From Desulfobacteraceae bacterium UBA2245 (lineage in GTDB: Bacteria > Desulfobacterota > Desulfobacteria > Desulfobacterales > UBA2245): a stretch of 64,000 nucleotides of DNA. The stretch lies in the NCBI GenBank assembly GCA_002347265.1, contig DDYB01000013.1, positions 207,617 through 271,616 of the forward strand, in the 5' to 3' direction. Under the pieces are notes generated by a model, which saw only the letters and a list, made by a program, of their open reading frames with translations, was not told where the DNA came from and made no database searches. Below are positions 17,058 through 26,797 of this stretch, in pieces. Within the stretch, counting starts at the first letter, position 1. Each line of letters starts with the position of its first letter. Both the position numbers and the translations under genes were made by a program.

Positions 17058-17627
17058 TCAGGCATGACCGGCCTTATCGGAGAGCAATACCGGATCAATC
17101 CCCATTTTCTTAACTGCCGCCTCCCATTTCTGGTTAGCTTTGGCATGAAAAAGGATTTCTTCGTCGATCGGACAGGTGAGCCAGGAATTGCTGCGAATCT
17201 CCTCTTCCAGTTGACCCGCTCCCCATCCGGCGCATCCCAGGGCGATCATGAAAGCTTCCGGGCCGTTTCCCTGAGCGAGGGATTCAATAATATCGCGGGT
17301 ATTGCTCAACGCCAGCGACGGCGTGATCATCAACATACCTCGCCACTCAAAGGGCGGACCGTGCAGAATGAAAATTTCATGGGGATGAACCGGTCCTCCC
17401 GTGTAAACAGGGGTTGAGCCCATCTGTGCAATCGGATCGAGGTTCAGGTCGGCAAAGATGTCCTTTGCCGAAATTCGGGGCGCGATACGATTCACCACGA
17501 TTCCCAGGGCGCCTTCGGAGGTATGTTCGCACATACAGGTAACCGACCGGTAAAAATTCGGGTCTGCAAGCCCCGGCATGGCAATCAGAAACTGCCCTTT
17601 AAAACAGGAATTTTCGGAAGATTCCAT
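17058..17627 (-). CDS. YqgE/AlgH family protein
   Basis: About 189 residues of the YqgE/AlgH (DUF179) family: GQFLIAMPGLADPNFYRSV at the N-terminus, EGALGIVVNR, the central VYTGGPVHPHEIFILH, and the C-terminal GCAGWGAGQLEEEIRSNSWL. These single-domain proteins are widespread and have no settled biochemical role; AlgH was originally tied to alginate regulation. The open frame extends to 17738, but GAGGG stands 6 nt before the ATG at 17627, which matches the family's usual length. Confidence 0.92.
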   Translation of the reverse strand: MESSENSCFKGQFLIAMPGLADPNFYRSVTCMCEHTSEGALGIVVNRIAPRISAKDIFADLNLDPIAQMGSTPVYTGGPVHPHEIFILHGPPFEWRGMLMITPSLALSNTRDIIESLAQGNGPEAFMIALGCAGWGAGQLEEEIRSNSWLTCPIDEEILFHAKANQKWEAAVKKMGIDPVLLSDKAGHA

Positions 17628-17823
17628 ATCAGCCCTCAAACGACCCGTTGACCGGAAACAAATTCTCCATCGTATTAACGAGGTACTGTGAATCCGTATG
17701 CTTGTCAAGTACCCGGCGCCGCAAAAGGGTTTTCTCAAAAACAGGCCTTGCCCTTTTGCTTTGACGGATCTTTGATTTTGGAATTAAACTGATGCAGATC
17801 GTTGGCATGAATCCGGAGAAACG

Positions 17824-19167
17824 ATGCGCTCGAATATCAAATCTTTTGAATCCATGCGAAAGGATGCGGCTTCTATATTTCAGGCCGGCCTTGACGCCGT
17901 TGAGCCCGCGGCGGCGGTTCACCGGCACTGCAAATGCACCGGCAACCGGCTCCATATCGCCGGTTGCCGATTCGATCTTGAAAACGTGGACAGGATTTTT
18001 GTCGTCGGCGCGGGAAAGGCTTCGGCGCCCATGGCGGTTGCTCTGGAAGCACTGCTTGGAGATCGAATCACGGACGGAATCGTCACGGTAAAATACGGAC
18101 ACGGGGCCCGTCTTCGCAGAATCGAACTGGTCGAAGCGGGCCATCCGACGCCGGACGACGCCGGCCGGAAAGGGGCGGAATCCATCCTGCGCATCGCACA
18201 AAAAGCTTCGGAAAGGGATCTGATCTTCTGCCTGATTTCAGGAGGAGGTTCTGCTCTGATGCCTCTGCCCGCTCCGGGAATTCATCTTGCCGACAAGCAG
18301 AAGACCACCGAAGTGATGCTTGCCTGCGGCGCAACGATTCAGGAGATCAATGCGATTCGAAAACACATCTCGGCGATCAAGGGGGGACATCTGGCCCGGA
18401 TTGCCGCGCCTGCGCCTCTGATCAGCCTGATTTTATCCAATGTGACGGGCGACAATCTGGATGTTATCGCCTCAGGCCCCACGGCGCCCGATTCGACCAC
18501 ATTTGCCGACTGTCTGCACATTATCGAAAAATACGCCATAGCCTCCCTTCTGCCCGAAGCGGTATTAAATCACATCAGAAGCGGCGCGGCAGGCGCCATT
18601 CCGGAAACCCCCAAACCCGGCGAACCTTTTTTCGGCCATACCCGCAACCAGATCATCGGCAGCAACGTTCAAGCCCTGTTGAAAGCCAAGGCCAGAGCCG
18701 GAAATCTCGGATATCATCCGCTGACCCTCTCTTCCAAGTTCGAAGGAGATACCCGCGAGGCGGCCCGGTTTCACGCCGCCATTGCCCGCGAAACGCTTCG
18801 CACCGGCCGTCCCGTATCCACTCCGGCCTGCATTCTTTCCGGGGGCGAAACCACCGTGAAAGTTTGCGGCCGTGGGCTTGGCGGGCGGAATCAGGAATTT
18901 GCCCTTGCCTTTGCCATGGAAATTCAAGGGCAGGATCGGATCGTCTGTCTCAGCGCAGGCACGGACGGCACCGACGGTTCAACCGACGCCGCGGGCGCGT
19001 TTTCCGACAGCCGAACCATGGAACGCGCACAGTCAGCCGGTCTGGATCCGGAATGGTTTCTTGCACAAAACGATTCGCACCATTTTTTCAAAAGGATCGG
19101 CGATCTGTTCGTCACCGGCCCGACGCAGACCAATGTGATGGATCTTCGGATCCTGCTGGTCGCGTAG
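17824..19167 (+). CDS. Glycerate 2-kinase (GckA/TtuD, MOFRL family)
   Basis: A 447-residue glycerate kinase of the DUF4147-MOFRL type, which phosphorylates D-glycerate to 2-phosphoglycerate in serine-cycle or hydroxypyruvate metabolism. The N-terminal domain shows FVVGAGKASAPMAVALE and FCLISGGGSALMPLP; the C-terminal MOFRL domain shows ILSGGETTVKVCGRGLGGRNQEFAL, SAGTDGTDGSTDAAGAF and the closing TGPTQTNVMDLRILL. GGAGAAACG precedes the ATG. It is probably a single gene or co-transcribed with the following DUF2156 gene, 28 bp downstream. Confidence 0.93.
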   Translation: MRSNIKSFESMRKDAASIFQAGLDAVEPAAAVHRHCKCTGNRLHIAGCRFDLENVDRIFVVGAGKASAPMAVALEALLGDRITDGIVTVKYGHGARLRRIELVEAGHPTPDDAGRKGAESILRIAQKASERDLIFCLISGGGSALMPLPAPGIHLADKQKTTEVMLACGATIQEINAIRKHISAIKGGHLARIAAPAPLISLILSNVTGDNLDVIASGPTAPDSTTFADCLHIIEKYAIASLLPEAVLNHIRSGAAGAIPETPKPGEPFFGHTRNQIIGSNVQALLKAKARAGNLGYHPLTLSSKFEGDTREAARFHAAIARETLRTGRPVSTPACILSGGETTVKVCGRGLGGRNQEFALAFAMEIQGQDRIVCLSAGTDGTDGSTDAAGAFSDSRTMERAQSAGLDPEWFLAQNDSHHFFKRIGDLFVTGPTQTNVMDLRILLVA

Positions 19168-19195
19168 GCATTTGATCTTAATGGATTGAAACGGT

Positions 19196-20077
19196 ATGTC
19201 TTCTTTGCGTTTCACCCCCATAGCGCTTTCAAAACAAGGGCCGTATGCGCAATTATACGACCAAACCGAACTTCCGACATCGGATTACAGCACCACCAAC
19301 CTCTGGGCATGGGCCGAGCAATTCGGGCTGCAATGGCGCTGGACAGAAAATCTTGTCTGGATTCGACAAACCCGACCCGTGCCGGCTTATTGGGCTCCGG
19401 TCGGCAACTGGAACCCAGTCGACTGGCCGGAAGCGATGAACGGCTTTTCATCCGGATCAATCTTTATTCGAGTTCCAGAGCCGCTGGTTGAACTCTGGAA
19501 AGAAAGACTTTCCATTCCTTTTCAGGTTCACGAGGCCCGGGGACAATGGGATTACGTCTACACGATTGAAGATCTGGTTCAACTCAAGGGGAACCGGTTC
19601 CATAAGAAGAAAAACCTTCTGGCCCGGTTTTTGAAATCCTATCGATTCTCCTACGAGCGCTTGAATGAGGCGTCTCTGTCAAAGGTCCGATCCATGCAGG
19701 ATCAATGGTGCGCCTGGCGCGATTGTGGATCTTCGCAAAGCCTGGCTGCGGAGAACCGGGCGGTTCAACGTGTCCTGGAGCGCTGGAATGATTTACCAGG
19801 ACTTTTGGGAGGCGTGCTGTCGGTTGAAGACCAGCTGATCGCCTATACAATCGCCGAACCCTTGACAGCGCAGATGCTGGCGGTGCATTTCGAAAAGGCG
19901 GCCCCTCATATTCACGGCGCTTACCAGGCCATTCAGCAGATGTTTCTCTCCCGGGTGGATCCGGAATTTCTCGAGGTCAACCGCGAACAGGATCTCGATG
20001 ACGAAGGACTGCGGCAGGCCAAGCTTTCCTATCATCCGCGCCGGTTTCTGAAAAAATACACCGTTGTTCTGAAATGA
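19196..20077 (+). CDS. DUF2156 / phosphatidylglycerol lysyltransferase C-terminal-like protein
   Basis: A 293-residue GNAT-fold protein of the DUF2156 family, related to the soluble domain of MprF but with no membrane part. Typical features are SDYSTTNLWAWAEQFG near the N-terminus, KGNRFHKKKNLLARFLKSY in the middle, and a C-terminal VNREQDLDDEGLRQAKLSYHP followed by PRRFLKKYTV. The acyl or aminoacyl donor and the acceptor are unknown for this soluble subgroup. It follows the glycerate kinase gene and converges on ccsB. Confidence 0.85.
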   Translation: MSSLRFTPIALSKQGPYAQLYDQTELPTSDYSTTNLWAWAEQFGLQWRWTENLVWIRQTRPVPAYWAPVGNWNPVDWPEAMNGFSSGSIFIRVPEPLVELWKERLSIPFQVHEARGQWDYVYTIEDLVQLKGNRFHKKKNLLARFLKSYRFSYERLNEASLSKVRSMQDQWCAWRDCGSSQSLAAENRAVQRVLERWNDLPGLLGGVLSVEDQLIAYTIAEPLTAQMLAVHFEKAAPHIHGAYQAIQQMFLSRVDPEFLEVNREQDLDDEGLRQAKLSYHPRRFLKKYTVVLK

Positions 20078-20123
20078 AAGCATCCCCCAAAAACCCGGCC
20101 ATCATAAAGCTTGCCGGCAAAGC

Positions 20124-20957
20124 CTAGAACTGGCCATAGCTGTGAAGCCCGGGCAGCAGGTTGACGCCGAAATAGGTAAACAGAACGGCGGCAAAACCGA
20201 GAACCGACAACCAGGCGATCCGTTTTCCGGACCACCCCCGCATCATCCGGGCGTGAAGCAAAACGGCGTAGACAAACCAGGTGATCAGGGACCAGGTTTC
20301 CTTGGGATCCCAGGACCAGTAGCTTCCCCAGGCTGAATTGGCCCATACCGAGCCGGTGATGATGCCGATGGAAAGAAAAAGAAATCCGAACATCACCAGT
20401 TGATAGGTCAGTTCATCCAGCATCTCGTTATCGGGCAGATGGCCCAGAATGCCGTCTTTGTCGCTGCGGGTCCTGATCAGATACATGATGCTGACGCCGA
20501 AGGCGATGGCAAAGGCCGCGTAGCCCAGAAAACAGGTCATCACATGAACGGTAAGCCAGTTGCTCTTCAGGGCCGGAATCAGGGGTTGAATCTTGTCGCT
20601 GATATTCGGGGACATCGACGCATAGGCCATGGCCAGAAAGGCCAGGGGGGTCGCAAAAGCGCCGATCGTCCGGTTCCGGTATCGATGTTCGAGTACCAGA
20701 TAAATCAGCGCGATGGTCCAGGCAAAAAACACCAGGGACTCGTAGAGGTTGGACAAAGGAGCATGTCCGTAACCCATACGATAGGACTCCACCCAGCGCA
20801 GACCGATGCCGGCCGTGTTGCCCAGAACCCCGGCCAGCGTAACCCAGGTTGCAATCTTTCCGAGAAAAGCCTTTCTGAAAACCCATGCGGCGATATACAG
20901 GACGGCCGCAGCGCCGTATATGAATGTGACGATGGACAAGACGTTCGAACTGGTCAT
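20124..20957 (-). CDS. ccsB: Cytochrome c biogenesis protein CcsB/ResC-type (CcmC/CcsA haem handling)
   Basis: About 277 residues with eight likely membrane segments. The haem-handling WWD motif is WGSYWSWDPKETWSLITW near the C-terminal half, with conserved His in VHVMTCFLGY and HARMMRGW. With ResB it forms the system II synthetase that carries haem out of the cytoplasm and ligates it to apocytochrome CXXCH motifs. GAGGAT precedes the ATG at 20957; an upstream in-frame ATG at 21008 lies too close to resB's stop. Names for this family vary between CcsA, CcsB and ResC. Confidence 0.9.
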   Translation of the reverse strand: MTSSNVLSIVTFIYGAAAVLYIAAWVFRKAFLGKIATWVTLAGVLGNTAGIGLRWVESYRMGYGHAPLSNLYESLVFFAWTIALIYLVLEHRYRNRTIGAFATPLAFLAMAYASMSPNISDKIQPLIPALKSNWLTVHVMTCFLGYAAFAIAFGVSIMYLIRTRSDKDGILGHLPDNEMLDELTYQLVMFGFLFLSIGIITGSVWANSAWGSYWSWDPKETWSLITWFVYAVLLHARMMRGWSGKRIAWLSVLGFAAVLFTYFGVNLLPGLHSYGQF

Positions 20958-21014
20958 AAAAATATCCTCATCTGTGAAATTGACGCGCAAAAAAATCAGC
21001 TGCGTCATGAAACG

Positions 21015-22385
21015 CTAGGCGCTTTTTCCCAACTCCTCGGCAAGCTTTTTCAGCCGCTTCTGCATGCCGATCCGGTTCTTGGTGGCCGTTCCGGAAACCA
21101 GAACCCGGATTTTTTTGTCGCTCCCGGCAATCTCGACAAAAAGGCGCAGGTGGGACATGAAAAACGTGATGAAACACCCGATGATCATCACGATAAAGCC
21201 CGCGTAAACCAAAGGAACGCCCGGATCTCCGGTGATCTGAAGGCCCGTGTAATAGACCGGCTTGAATCCTTTTACGGAAACAGACCAGACCCCTTTTCTC
21301 ATTTTGTCGAACGAAGGGTATTGCACGGGCATCAGAATCGTTTCCGCCTTCCCCTGCGCATCGGTCAGAACCCCCATGAAGGTTTGTCCCAGATTCATGT
21401 TCCGGAAATGATAACGGTCCTGAAATCCTTTCAGCTCAAAACTGCCGCCGCCTTCCGGAAGCTCAAGGGGTTTTCCGATGGCAGCATTCTTCTCATAGCT
21501 TTGTCCGCTCGCTTCGCTGGCAAACTCCAGAACCACCTCTCTGGGAGGCATGGTCCCGTAGCTTGCCTGAAACACATTGATTCCCTTGTAACGCAGGGGA
21601 TCATTGACGATAATGTCCTTGTTCAGAACCGGTTTTCCCTGTTCGATGACCGTCAGGCGAGACCGGTATTCCCTGGGCGCCCCCGTGTCGTAAAAACTGA
21701 CATCAAAATCATCGCATCGAATCTGAAACGGAAGCTGATGCGCCTTTCCGGAATTTCGAAGCCGAACACTGTCGACGACCTCTCCCACAGCAATGTTCGC
21801 CGAACCATCAAAGCCGAAAATCGATCCGATCAAACCGCCGCAGAGAAGCAGGACTACACTCAGATGCACCGTGTAAACCCCCAGGCGGGTCCACCGCCCC
21901 CTTTCGGCCATGATGCGAAAGCCCTTCTCGATTTCCTCGACCTTATGGAAAGCAAATCCTTTGCGGGTTGCCTTTTCGGCGGCGTCTTTCAGTGCCGGCA
22001 GTAAGGCGGCCGTTGAAAAACGGATCGCGTCAACATTGTTTCGAAACTGTTCCGGATTAAAGCGGGGATTTCGCGTGAAAACGATTTTCCAGGCGGCGGA
22101 AAGCCGCTCGATGGAGCACACCACGATATTGACGGTCAGCAGTACAAGCAGCAGCCGGAACCACCAGCTGTGATACATGTCGAACATGCCGGCCGCATTG
22201 AACAGCCGGTAAAAAGTCTCGCCATATTGCTGAAAATACGCCGCCGGGTCGGCATTCTGGGGGATCAGCGTTCCGACAATGGAAGTGGCCGCCAGAGCCG
22301 ATAGAAGAAATATGGTCAGCCGAACGGAAGCAAAAAACTTCCAGATCCGCTTGGCAAAAAAATCTTCGGAAACCGATTTGTTCAT
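21015..22385 (-). CDS. resB: Cytochrome c biogenesis protein ResB
   Basis: About 456 residues. It has an N-terminal pair of membrane segments (FASVRLTIFLLSALAATSIVG), a third after residue 70, a large periplasmic domain from about residue 160 and a last membrane segment near the C-terminus (VYAGFIVMIIGCFITFFMSH). PRFNPEQFR and the periplasmic GINVFQASYG are typical ResB features. Together with the adjacent CcsB-type protein it matures c-type cytochromes, expected in a multihaem-rich anaerobe. Three close ATGs exist (22400, 22388, 22385); AAAGGA is best spaced for 22385. Confidence 0.92.
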   Translation of the reverse strand: MNKSVSEDFFAKRIWKFFASVRLTIFLLSALAATSIVGTLIPQNADPAAYFQQYGETFYRLFNAAGMFDMYHSWWFRLLLVLLTVNIVVCSIERLSAAWKIVFTRNPRFNPEQFRNNVDAIRFSTAALLPALKDAAEKATRKGFAFHKVEEIEKGFRIMAERGRWTRLGVYTVHLSVVLLLCGGLIGSIFGFDGSANIAVGEVVDSVRLRNSGKAHQLPFQIRCDDFDVSFYDTGAPREYRSRLTVIEQGKPVLNKDIIVNDPLRYKGINVFQASYGTMPPREVVLEFASEASGQSYEKNAAIGKPLELPEGGGSFELKGFQDRYHFRNMNLGQTFMGVLTDAQGKAETILMPVQYPSFDKMRKGVWSVSVKGFKPVYYTGLQITGDPGVPLVYAGFIVMIIGCFITFFMSHLRLFVEIAGSDKKIRVLVSGTATKNRIGMQKRLKKLAEELGKSA

Positions 22386-22400
22386 CATGGATCCTTTCAT

Positions 22401-22691
22401 CAGGTCATCAGATTGAGTTCTACTGTATTAGCAAACTTGCACCCGGGTTGCAATAAGCATGCGAGTTTCGAAGCGCACGGATCTTCGGCATTCACGAACT
22501 TTAAAAGATTCTGCGAATACGATTAGGAGCGCATTTTTAACAAAAGACGAGTCCTGCTCCTATGTTGCATCTTGACTTTCAGCGCCCCGCTTCATATAGG
22601 AGGGTTCCTGTCGGCATCCGTGATTGGCGGTTCATCCGCAGTGATATGAAACCGTCCGGCCGGTCTTGACGCTGATTCAAAAGGAGCATGC
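22401..22691. other. Divergent intergenic region between resB and tex
   Basis: 291 bp between the minus-strand cytochrome maturation pair and plus-strand tex, so both promoters should lie here. I see no convincing -35/-10 pair. AAGGAG just before the tex ATG is a strong ribosome site. Confidence 0.4.
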
Positions 22692-24947
22692 ATGAATCCT
22701 TTTTACATGGAAACCATCGCCGCCGAACTGGCCATCCGCCCCGAGCAGGTGCAGGCGGTCACGATACTTCTGGAAGCCCAGGCCACCATTCCCTTTATCG
22801 CCAGATACCGCAAAGAAGTCACCGGAAGCCTGGACGAGGTGGCGGTCGGCGCAATCCGGGACCGGCTCGAACAACTGCAGGAACTCGACGCCCGCAAGGA
22901 AGCGGTGCTGAAATCCCTGGAGCAGAACGGTCATCTGACCGACATACTGAAGCAAAGCATCGCGGCCGCCCGGACCCTGGCCGAGGTGGAAGACATCTAC
23001 CTGCCCTATCGGCCGAAACGCCGCACCCGGGCCGGCATTGCCAGAGAAAAGGGGCTGGAGCCCCTGGCCCTTTCTGTTTTTGCCCAAACCGGCATGGATC
23101 CTGAATCCGAAGCCCTCTCTTACCTGGATTCCGAAAAAGGCGTGCTTTCCGTTGAAGACGCGCTTTCCGGCGCTCAGGATATCATGGCCGAAATGATCAA
23201 CGAAAGCGCCGAAGCAAGGTCTCGAATGCGGGAGCTTTTTTTCACCCGAGCCGTGTTTTCCAGCCGGGTGGCTGAGGGCAAGGAGACCGAAGGCGCCAAA
23301 TTCAAGGACTACTTCGACTGGGCCGAGCCGGTCTGCGATGCGCCTTCCCACCGGATACTGGCCATGCGCCGCGGCGAGAACGAAGACATTCTGAATCTGA
23401 ACATCGCTCCGCCCGAAGCCGAGGCCCTGGTGCTTCTCGAGTCGATCTTTGTTCATGGTGACGGGCCGGATTCCGAACGGGTCCGATCCGCGGCCGCGGA
23501 CGCTTATAAACGCCTCCTGTTCCGATCCATGGAAACCGAAATACGGCTGGCGCTCAAGGAGCGGGCCGATGCCGAGGCCATTCGAATCTTTGCCGAAAAC
23601 CTGCGGCAGCTGCTGCTGGCGCCGCCCCTCGGGGCCCGCCGCGTGATGGGAATCGATCCGGGATTTCGAACCGGATGCAAGGTGGTATGCCTGAACCGGG
23701 AAGGCAAATTCCTGCATCACGAGACGATCTATCCTCATCAGTCTGAAAAGGCCGTGCAGCAGGCCGCTGACACCATTGTAAAACTGTGCCGAGATTTTGA
23801 AATCGAAGCCGTTGCAGTGGGAAACGGAACCGCCGGCCGTGAAACCGAAACCTTCATTCGAAGCCTTGACCTGGCATCCGAAGTGACCGTGGTGATGGTC
23901 AACGAAAGCGGCGCTTCAATATACTCGGCCTCCGAGGCCGCCCGGAAGGAATTTCCGGATCTGGATCTGACCGTCCGGGGAGCGATCTCCATCGGGCGGC
24001 GCCTGATGGATCCGCTGGCGGAACTGGTTAAAATCGACCCCAAGTCCATCGGCGTGGGCCAGTACCAGCACGATGTGGATCAAACCGGATTGCGGCGAAG
24101 CCTGGACGATACGGTGGTCAGCTGCGTCAACGCCGTGGGCGTGGATCTCAACCGCGCCAGTGTTCAGCTGCTCACCTACGTGTCCGGCCTGGGACCCCAG
24201 CTTGCCGGAAACATCGTGGCCTGTCGGGATGAAAACGGCGCGTTTGACTGCCGCCAGTCCCTGAAAAAGGTGCCCCGGCTCGGACCCAAAGCCTTTGAGC
24301 AATGCGCCGGTTTTTTACGAATCCGCAACGGCCGGAACCCGCTGGACGCCAGCGCCGTCCATCCGGAAAGCTATCCGGTCGTGGAAAAAATGGCGGCGGA
24401 TTTGAACTGCACGGTTTCGGATCTGATGAAAGACCCGGCGCTGAGAAGCGCCATCGATATCACCCGATATGTATCTGAAACCGTGGGCCTTCCCACCCTT
24501 CAGGACATTGTGTCGGAACTGGCCAAACCGGGCCGGGACCCGCGGAAAGATTTTGAAACCATCCGGTTTGCCAAGGGAATCGAAACCATTCAGGACCTGA
24601 AACCGGGCATGAGACTTTCCGGAATCGTGACCAATGTCACCGCCTTCGGCGCCTTTGTCGATATCGGCGTTCACCAGGACGGGCTGGTGCATGTCAGCCA
24701 GTTGGCCGACCGGTTCGTCAAGGACCCTTCCCAGGTGGTCAAGGTGCAGCAAAAGGTACAGGTGACGGTTCTGGAAGTGGATCTGGATCGAAAACGGATA
24801 TCGCTTTCCATGCGGTCGCAACCGGAAAATACCGGGGCTTCTTCGAAACCGTCATCGTCAAAAACGCAGCCGCAAAAGCGACCAAAGCAGGAAAGAACCG
24901 GACCGCAGCCCTTCAACAATCCTTTTGCCGATCTGCTTCGAAAATAA
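22692..24947 (+). CDS. tex: Tex-family S1 RNA-binding transcription accessory protein
   Basis: A 751-residue Tex protein, a nucleic-acid-binding transcription accessory factor related to eukaryotic Spt6. Order of domains: N-terminal helical Tex domain (FIARYRKEVTGSLDEVAV), RuvC/YqgF-like domain from about residue 320 (MGIDPGFRTGCKV), tandem helix-hairpin-helix around residues 495-560 (ASVQLLTYVSGLGPQLAGNI), and a C-terminal S1 domain about 640-710 (LSGIVTNVTAFGAFVDIGV). A Ser/Lys/Gln-rich tail ends the protein. It stands alone, followed by a terminator. Confidence 0.96.
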   Translation: MNPFYMETIAAELAIRPEQVQAVTILLEAQATIPFIARYRKEVTGSLDEVAVGAIRDRLEQLQELDARKEAVLKSLEQNGHLTDILKQSIAAARTLAEVEDIYLPYRPKRRTRAGIAREKGLEPLALSVFAQTGMDPESEALSYLDSEKGVLSVEDALSGAQDIMAEMINESAEARSRMRELFFTRAVFSSRVAEGKETEGAKFKDYFDWAEPVCDAPSHRILAMRRGENEDILNLNIAPPEAEALVLLESIFVHGDGPDSERVRSAAADAYKRLLFRSMETEIRLALKERADAEAIRIFAENLRQLLLAPPLGARRVMGIDPGFRTGCKVVCLNREGKFLHHETIYPHQSEKAVQQAADTIVKLCRDFEIEAVAVGNGTAGRETETFIRSLDLASEVTVVMVNESGASIYSASEAARKEFPDLDLTVRGAISIGRRLMDPLAELVKIDPKSIGVGQYQHDVDQTGLRRSLDDTVVSCVNAVGVDLNRASVQLLTYVSGLGPQLAGNIVACRDENGAFDCRQSLKKVPRLGPKAFEQCAGFLRIRNGRNPLDASAVHPESYPVVEKMAADLNCTVSDLMKDPALRSAIDITRYVSETVGLPTLQDIVSELAKPGRDPRKDFETIRFAKGIETIQDLKPGMRLSGIVTNVTAFGAFVDIGVHQDGLVHVSQLADRFVKDPSQVVKVQQKVQVTVLEVDLDRKRISLSMRSQPENTGASSKPSSSKTQPQKRPKQERTGPQPFNNPFADLLRK

Positions 24948-24983
24948 GGCATCCCTTCCCCGCCGGACGCAGCTTTTAAAACG

Positions 24984-25020
24984 GCAGCCGTCCGGCGCTT
25001 GCGGCTGCTTTTGATTTTTG
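24984..25020 (+). terminator. Rho-independent terminator after tex
   Basis: GCAGCCG (24984-24990) pairs with CGGCTGC (25002-25008) and is followed by TTTTGATTTTT. It lies 37 bp past the tex stop and ends just before dtd. A larger overlapping inverted repeat GCCGGACG/CGTCCGGC begins at 24962. Confidence 0.65.
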
Positions 25021-25035
25021 GTATACGGAAACATT

Positions 25036-25479
25036 ATGCGTGCCGTCATTCAAAGGGTCACTCAGAGCAGCGTCAGCGTCGGCGGCCAGATCGTCGGCCG
25101 AATCGGTCCGGGCCTTCTCGTGCTTCTGGGCGTTGCCCGGCAGGACACGGAGAAGGATGCGGATTTCCTGGTCGAAAAAATCATGCATCTCCGCATCTTT
25201 GAAGACGAGGACGGCAAGATGAACCGGTCCCTGGTCGATATCGGCGGCCAGATGCTGGTGGTATCCCAGTTTACCCTTCTGGGCGATTGCCGCAAAGGCC
25301 GGCGGCCGTCCTTTGTGCAAGCCGCTCCGCCCGAGACGGCCGAATCGCTTTACCAGTATTTTGTGGACCGGATCCGCGAAAAGCGGATTCCTGTTCAGAC
25401 CGGCCGGTTCCGGGCCATGATGGAAGTATCGCTGGTCAATGACGGGCCGGTCACCCTTATCGTCGAAAGCGCGCCATAA
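25036..25479 (+). CDS. dtd: D-aminoacyl-tRNA deacylase
   Basis: A 147-residue enzyme that hydrolyses D-aminoacyl-tRNA (and Gly-tRNA-Ala) to protect translation. Family motifs are the N-terminal MRAVIQRVTQSSVSV, the catalytic-pocket SQFTLLGDCRKGRRPSF, and the cross-subunit Gly-cis-Pro type motif in VNDGPVTLIVES. An in-frame ATG-like start upstream at 25018 would add six residues not found in the family, so I use 25036. It follows the tex terminator. Confidence 0.96.
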   Translation: MRAVIQRVTQSSVSVGGQIVGRIGPGLLVLLGVARQDTEKDADFLVEKIMHLRIFEDEDGKMNRSLVDIGGQMLVVSQFTLLGDCRKGRRPSFVQAAPPETAESLYQYFVDRIREKRIPVQTGRFRAMMEVSLVNDGPVTLIVESAP

Positions 25480-25552
25480 CCTGTCCTGAAACTCAGTGTT
25501 GACGGATTCAGGCCACTACCATTCGACGATCCCTTTGAAAGGCATAAACTCC

Positions 25553-26797
25553 GTGATACATCGATTTCATGTCCTGCCGCTGTGGTTATTCTTCGGTTTG
25601 ATATTCGTTTTTCCCATGGCAGGTTCAGGCGCGGATCTTGCCGGCCGGATCGGGGCAAAAGACGCCGTTTGCATTCAGGCCCCTGACGGACGGATGATAT
25701 TTTCCAAGAATGCCGACATCCCGCTTGTTCCCGCATCGATTCTGAAGATTCTGACCTCCCTGGCCGCCGTCGACGCCCTGGGACCTGAGTTTCAATTTAC
25801 GACAAAATTTTACCTGGATGCCGAATCCAATCTCTGGATCAAGGGATACGGAGACCCGCTGCTGGTATCCGAGACCGTGGGCAATATCGTCGGATCCCTG
25901 TCCGGCTGCATCCGGTCCTGTCAGAACCTTTTTCTGGATGATTCCCATTTTGAATCCGCCGTGGTCATTCCGGGCGTCGGAAATTCCCTGGAGCCTTATG
26001 ACGCGCCCAACGGCGCGCTTTGCGTCAATTTCAACACGATCAACTTCAAACGCACGCCCGCGGGCGTCTATGTCAGCGCCGAGCCGCAAACGCCGCTGCT
26101 GACCTGGGCGCTTCCCCGAATTCGGGAATCAGGACTCCGGGAAGGAAGAATCCCGCTTCCAACGCGTACCCATGACGCGGCCCGTTACGCCGGCCAGCTT
26201 TTTGCCTTTTTTTTGGGCCGGAACGGCGTGAACGCCACCGGCATGGTTGAGCCGAAATCGCCTGTGCCCGATGACGCCCGGCTGGTTTACACCTATCAGT
26301 CACCCCTGTCCCTGACCGATTTGACGGCGCAACTCATGGAATTTTCCAACAATTTCATCGCCAATCAACTGATCCTTGCAGCCGGCGCCGAGGCATTCGG
26401 ACCTCCGGCCAGTCTGGAAAAAGGCGTGCGTCTTCTCAAAGGCTATGCGCAGGAAAAGCTGGGCATTCGGAATCTGCAGGTGAGCGAGGGGTCGGGTCTA
26501 TCGAGAAACAACCGGATTTCCGCGCGGCAAATGCTGAAAATTCTTTCGGCATTTTCACCGAATTACCATCTGATGCGGCAGAAAAACGGCATGTATTTTA
26601 AAACCGGAACCTTGAAGGACGTTCAAACCCGGGCCGGCTATGTTCCGGATGAAGCGGGAAGGCTTTATCTTTTTGTCGCGATGGTCAACACGCCGTCAAA
26701 ATCCGTGGATCCGATCCTGGAAAGCGTGCGCACCCTGATTCAATCCCACCGGCACAATTCAGAGACCGTAGGTTGGATCGGAACCGCTGGTGATTAG
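25553..26797 (+). CDS. dacB: D-alanyl-D-alanine carboxypeptidase/endopeptidase, PBP4 type
   Basis: About 414 residues of peptidase family S13. An N-terminal signal peptide (hydrophobic LPLWLFFGLIFVFPMAGSGA) directs it to the periplasm. Catalytic motifs are SILK (the SxxK nucleophile, in PASILKILTS), SNN (SxN, in EFSNNFIAN) and KTGT (in YFKTGTLKDVQ). It trims or cleaves peptide cross-links of peptidoglycan. The frame can start at GTG 25496, but GTG 25553 has AAAGG upstream and gives a clean signal peptide. It is somewhat shorter than E. coli PBP4, with a reduced insertion domain. Its last 39 bp overlap folE2 tail to tail. Confidence 0.9.
   Translation: MIHRFHVLPLWLFFGLIFVFPMAGSGADLAGRIGAKDAVCIQAPDGRMIFSKNADIPLVPASILKILTSLAAVDALGPEFQFTTKFYLDAESNLWIKGYGDPLLVSETVGNIVGSLSGCIRSCQNLFLDDSHFESAVVIPGVGNSLEPYDAPNGALCVNFNTINFKRTPAGVYVSAEPQTPLLTWALPRIRESGLREGRIPLPTRTHDAARYAGQLFAFFLGRNGVNATGMVEPKSPVPDDARLVYTYQSPLSLTDLTAQLMEFSNNFIANQLILAAGAEAFGPPASLEKGVRLLKGYAQEKLGIRNLQVSEGSGLSRNNRISARQMLKILSAFSPNYHLMRQKNGMYFKTGTLKDVQTRAGYVPDEAGRLYLFVAMVNTPSKSVDPILESVRTLIQSHRHNSETVGWIGTAGD

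Noticed and set aside
20400..22004. A 534-codon plus-strand frame opposite ccsB/resB
   Set aside because: Shadow of two clear membrane proteins; low complexity and no family similarity.
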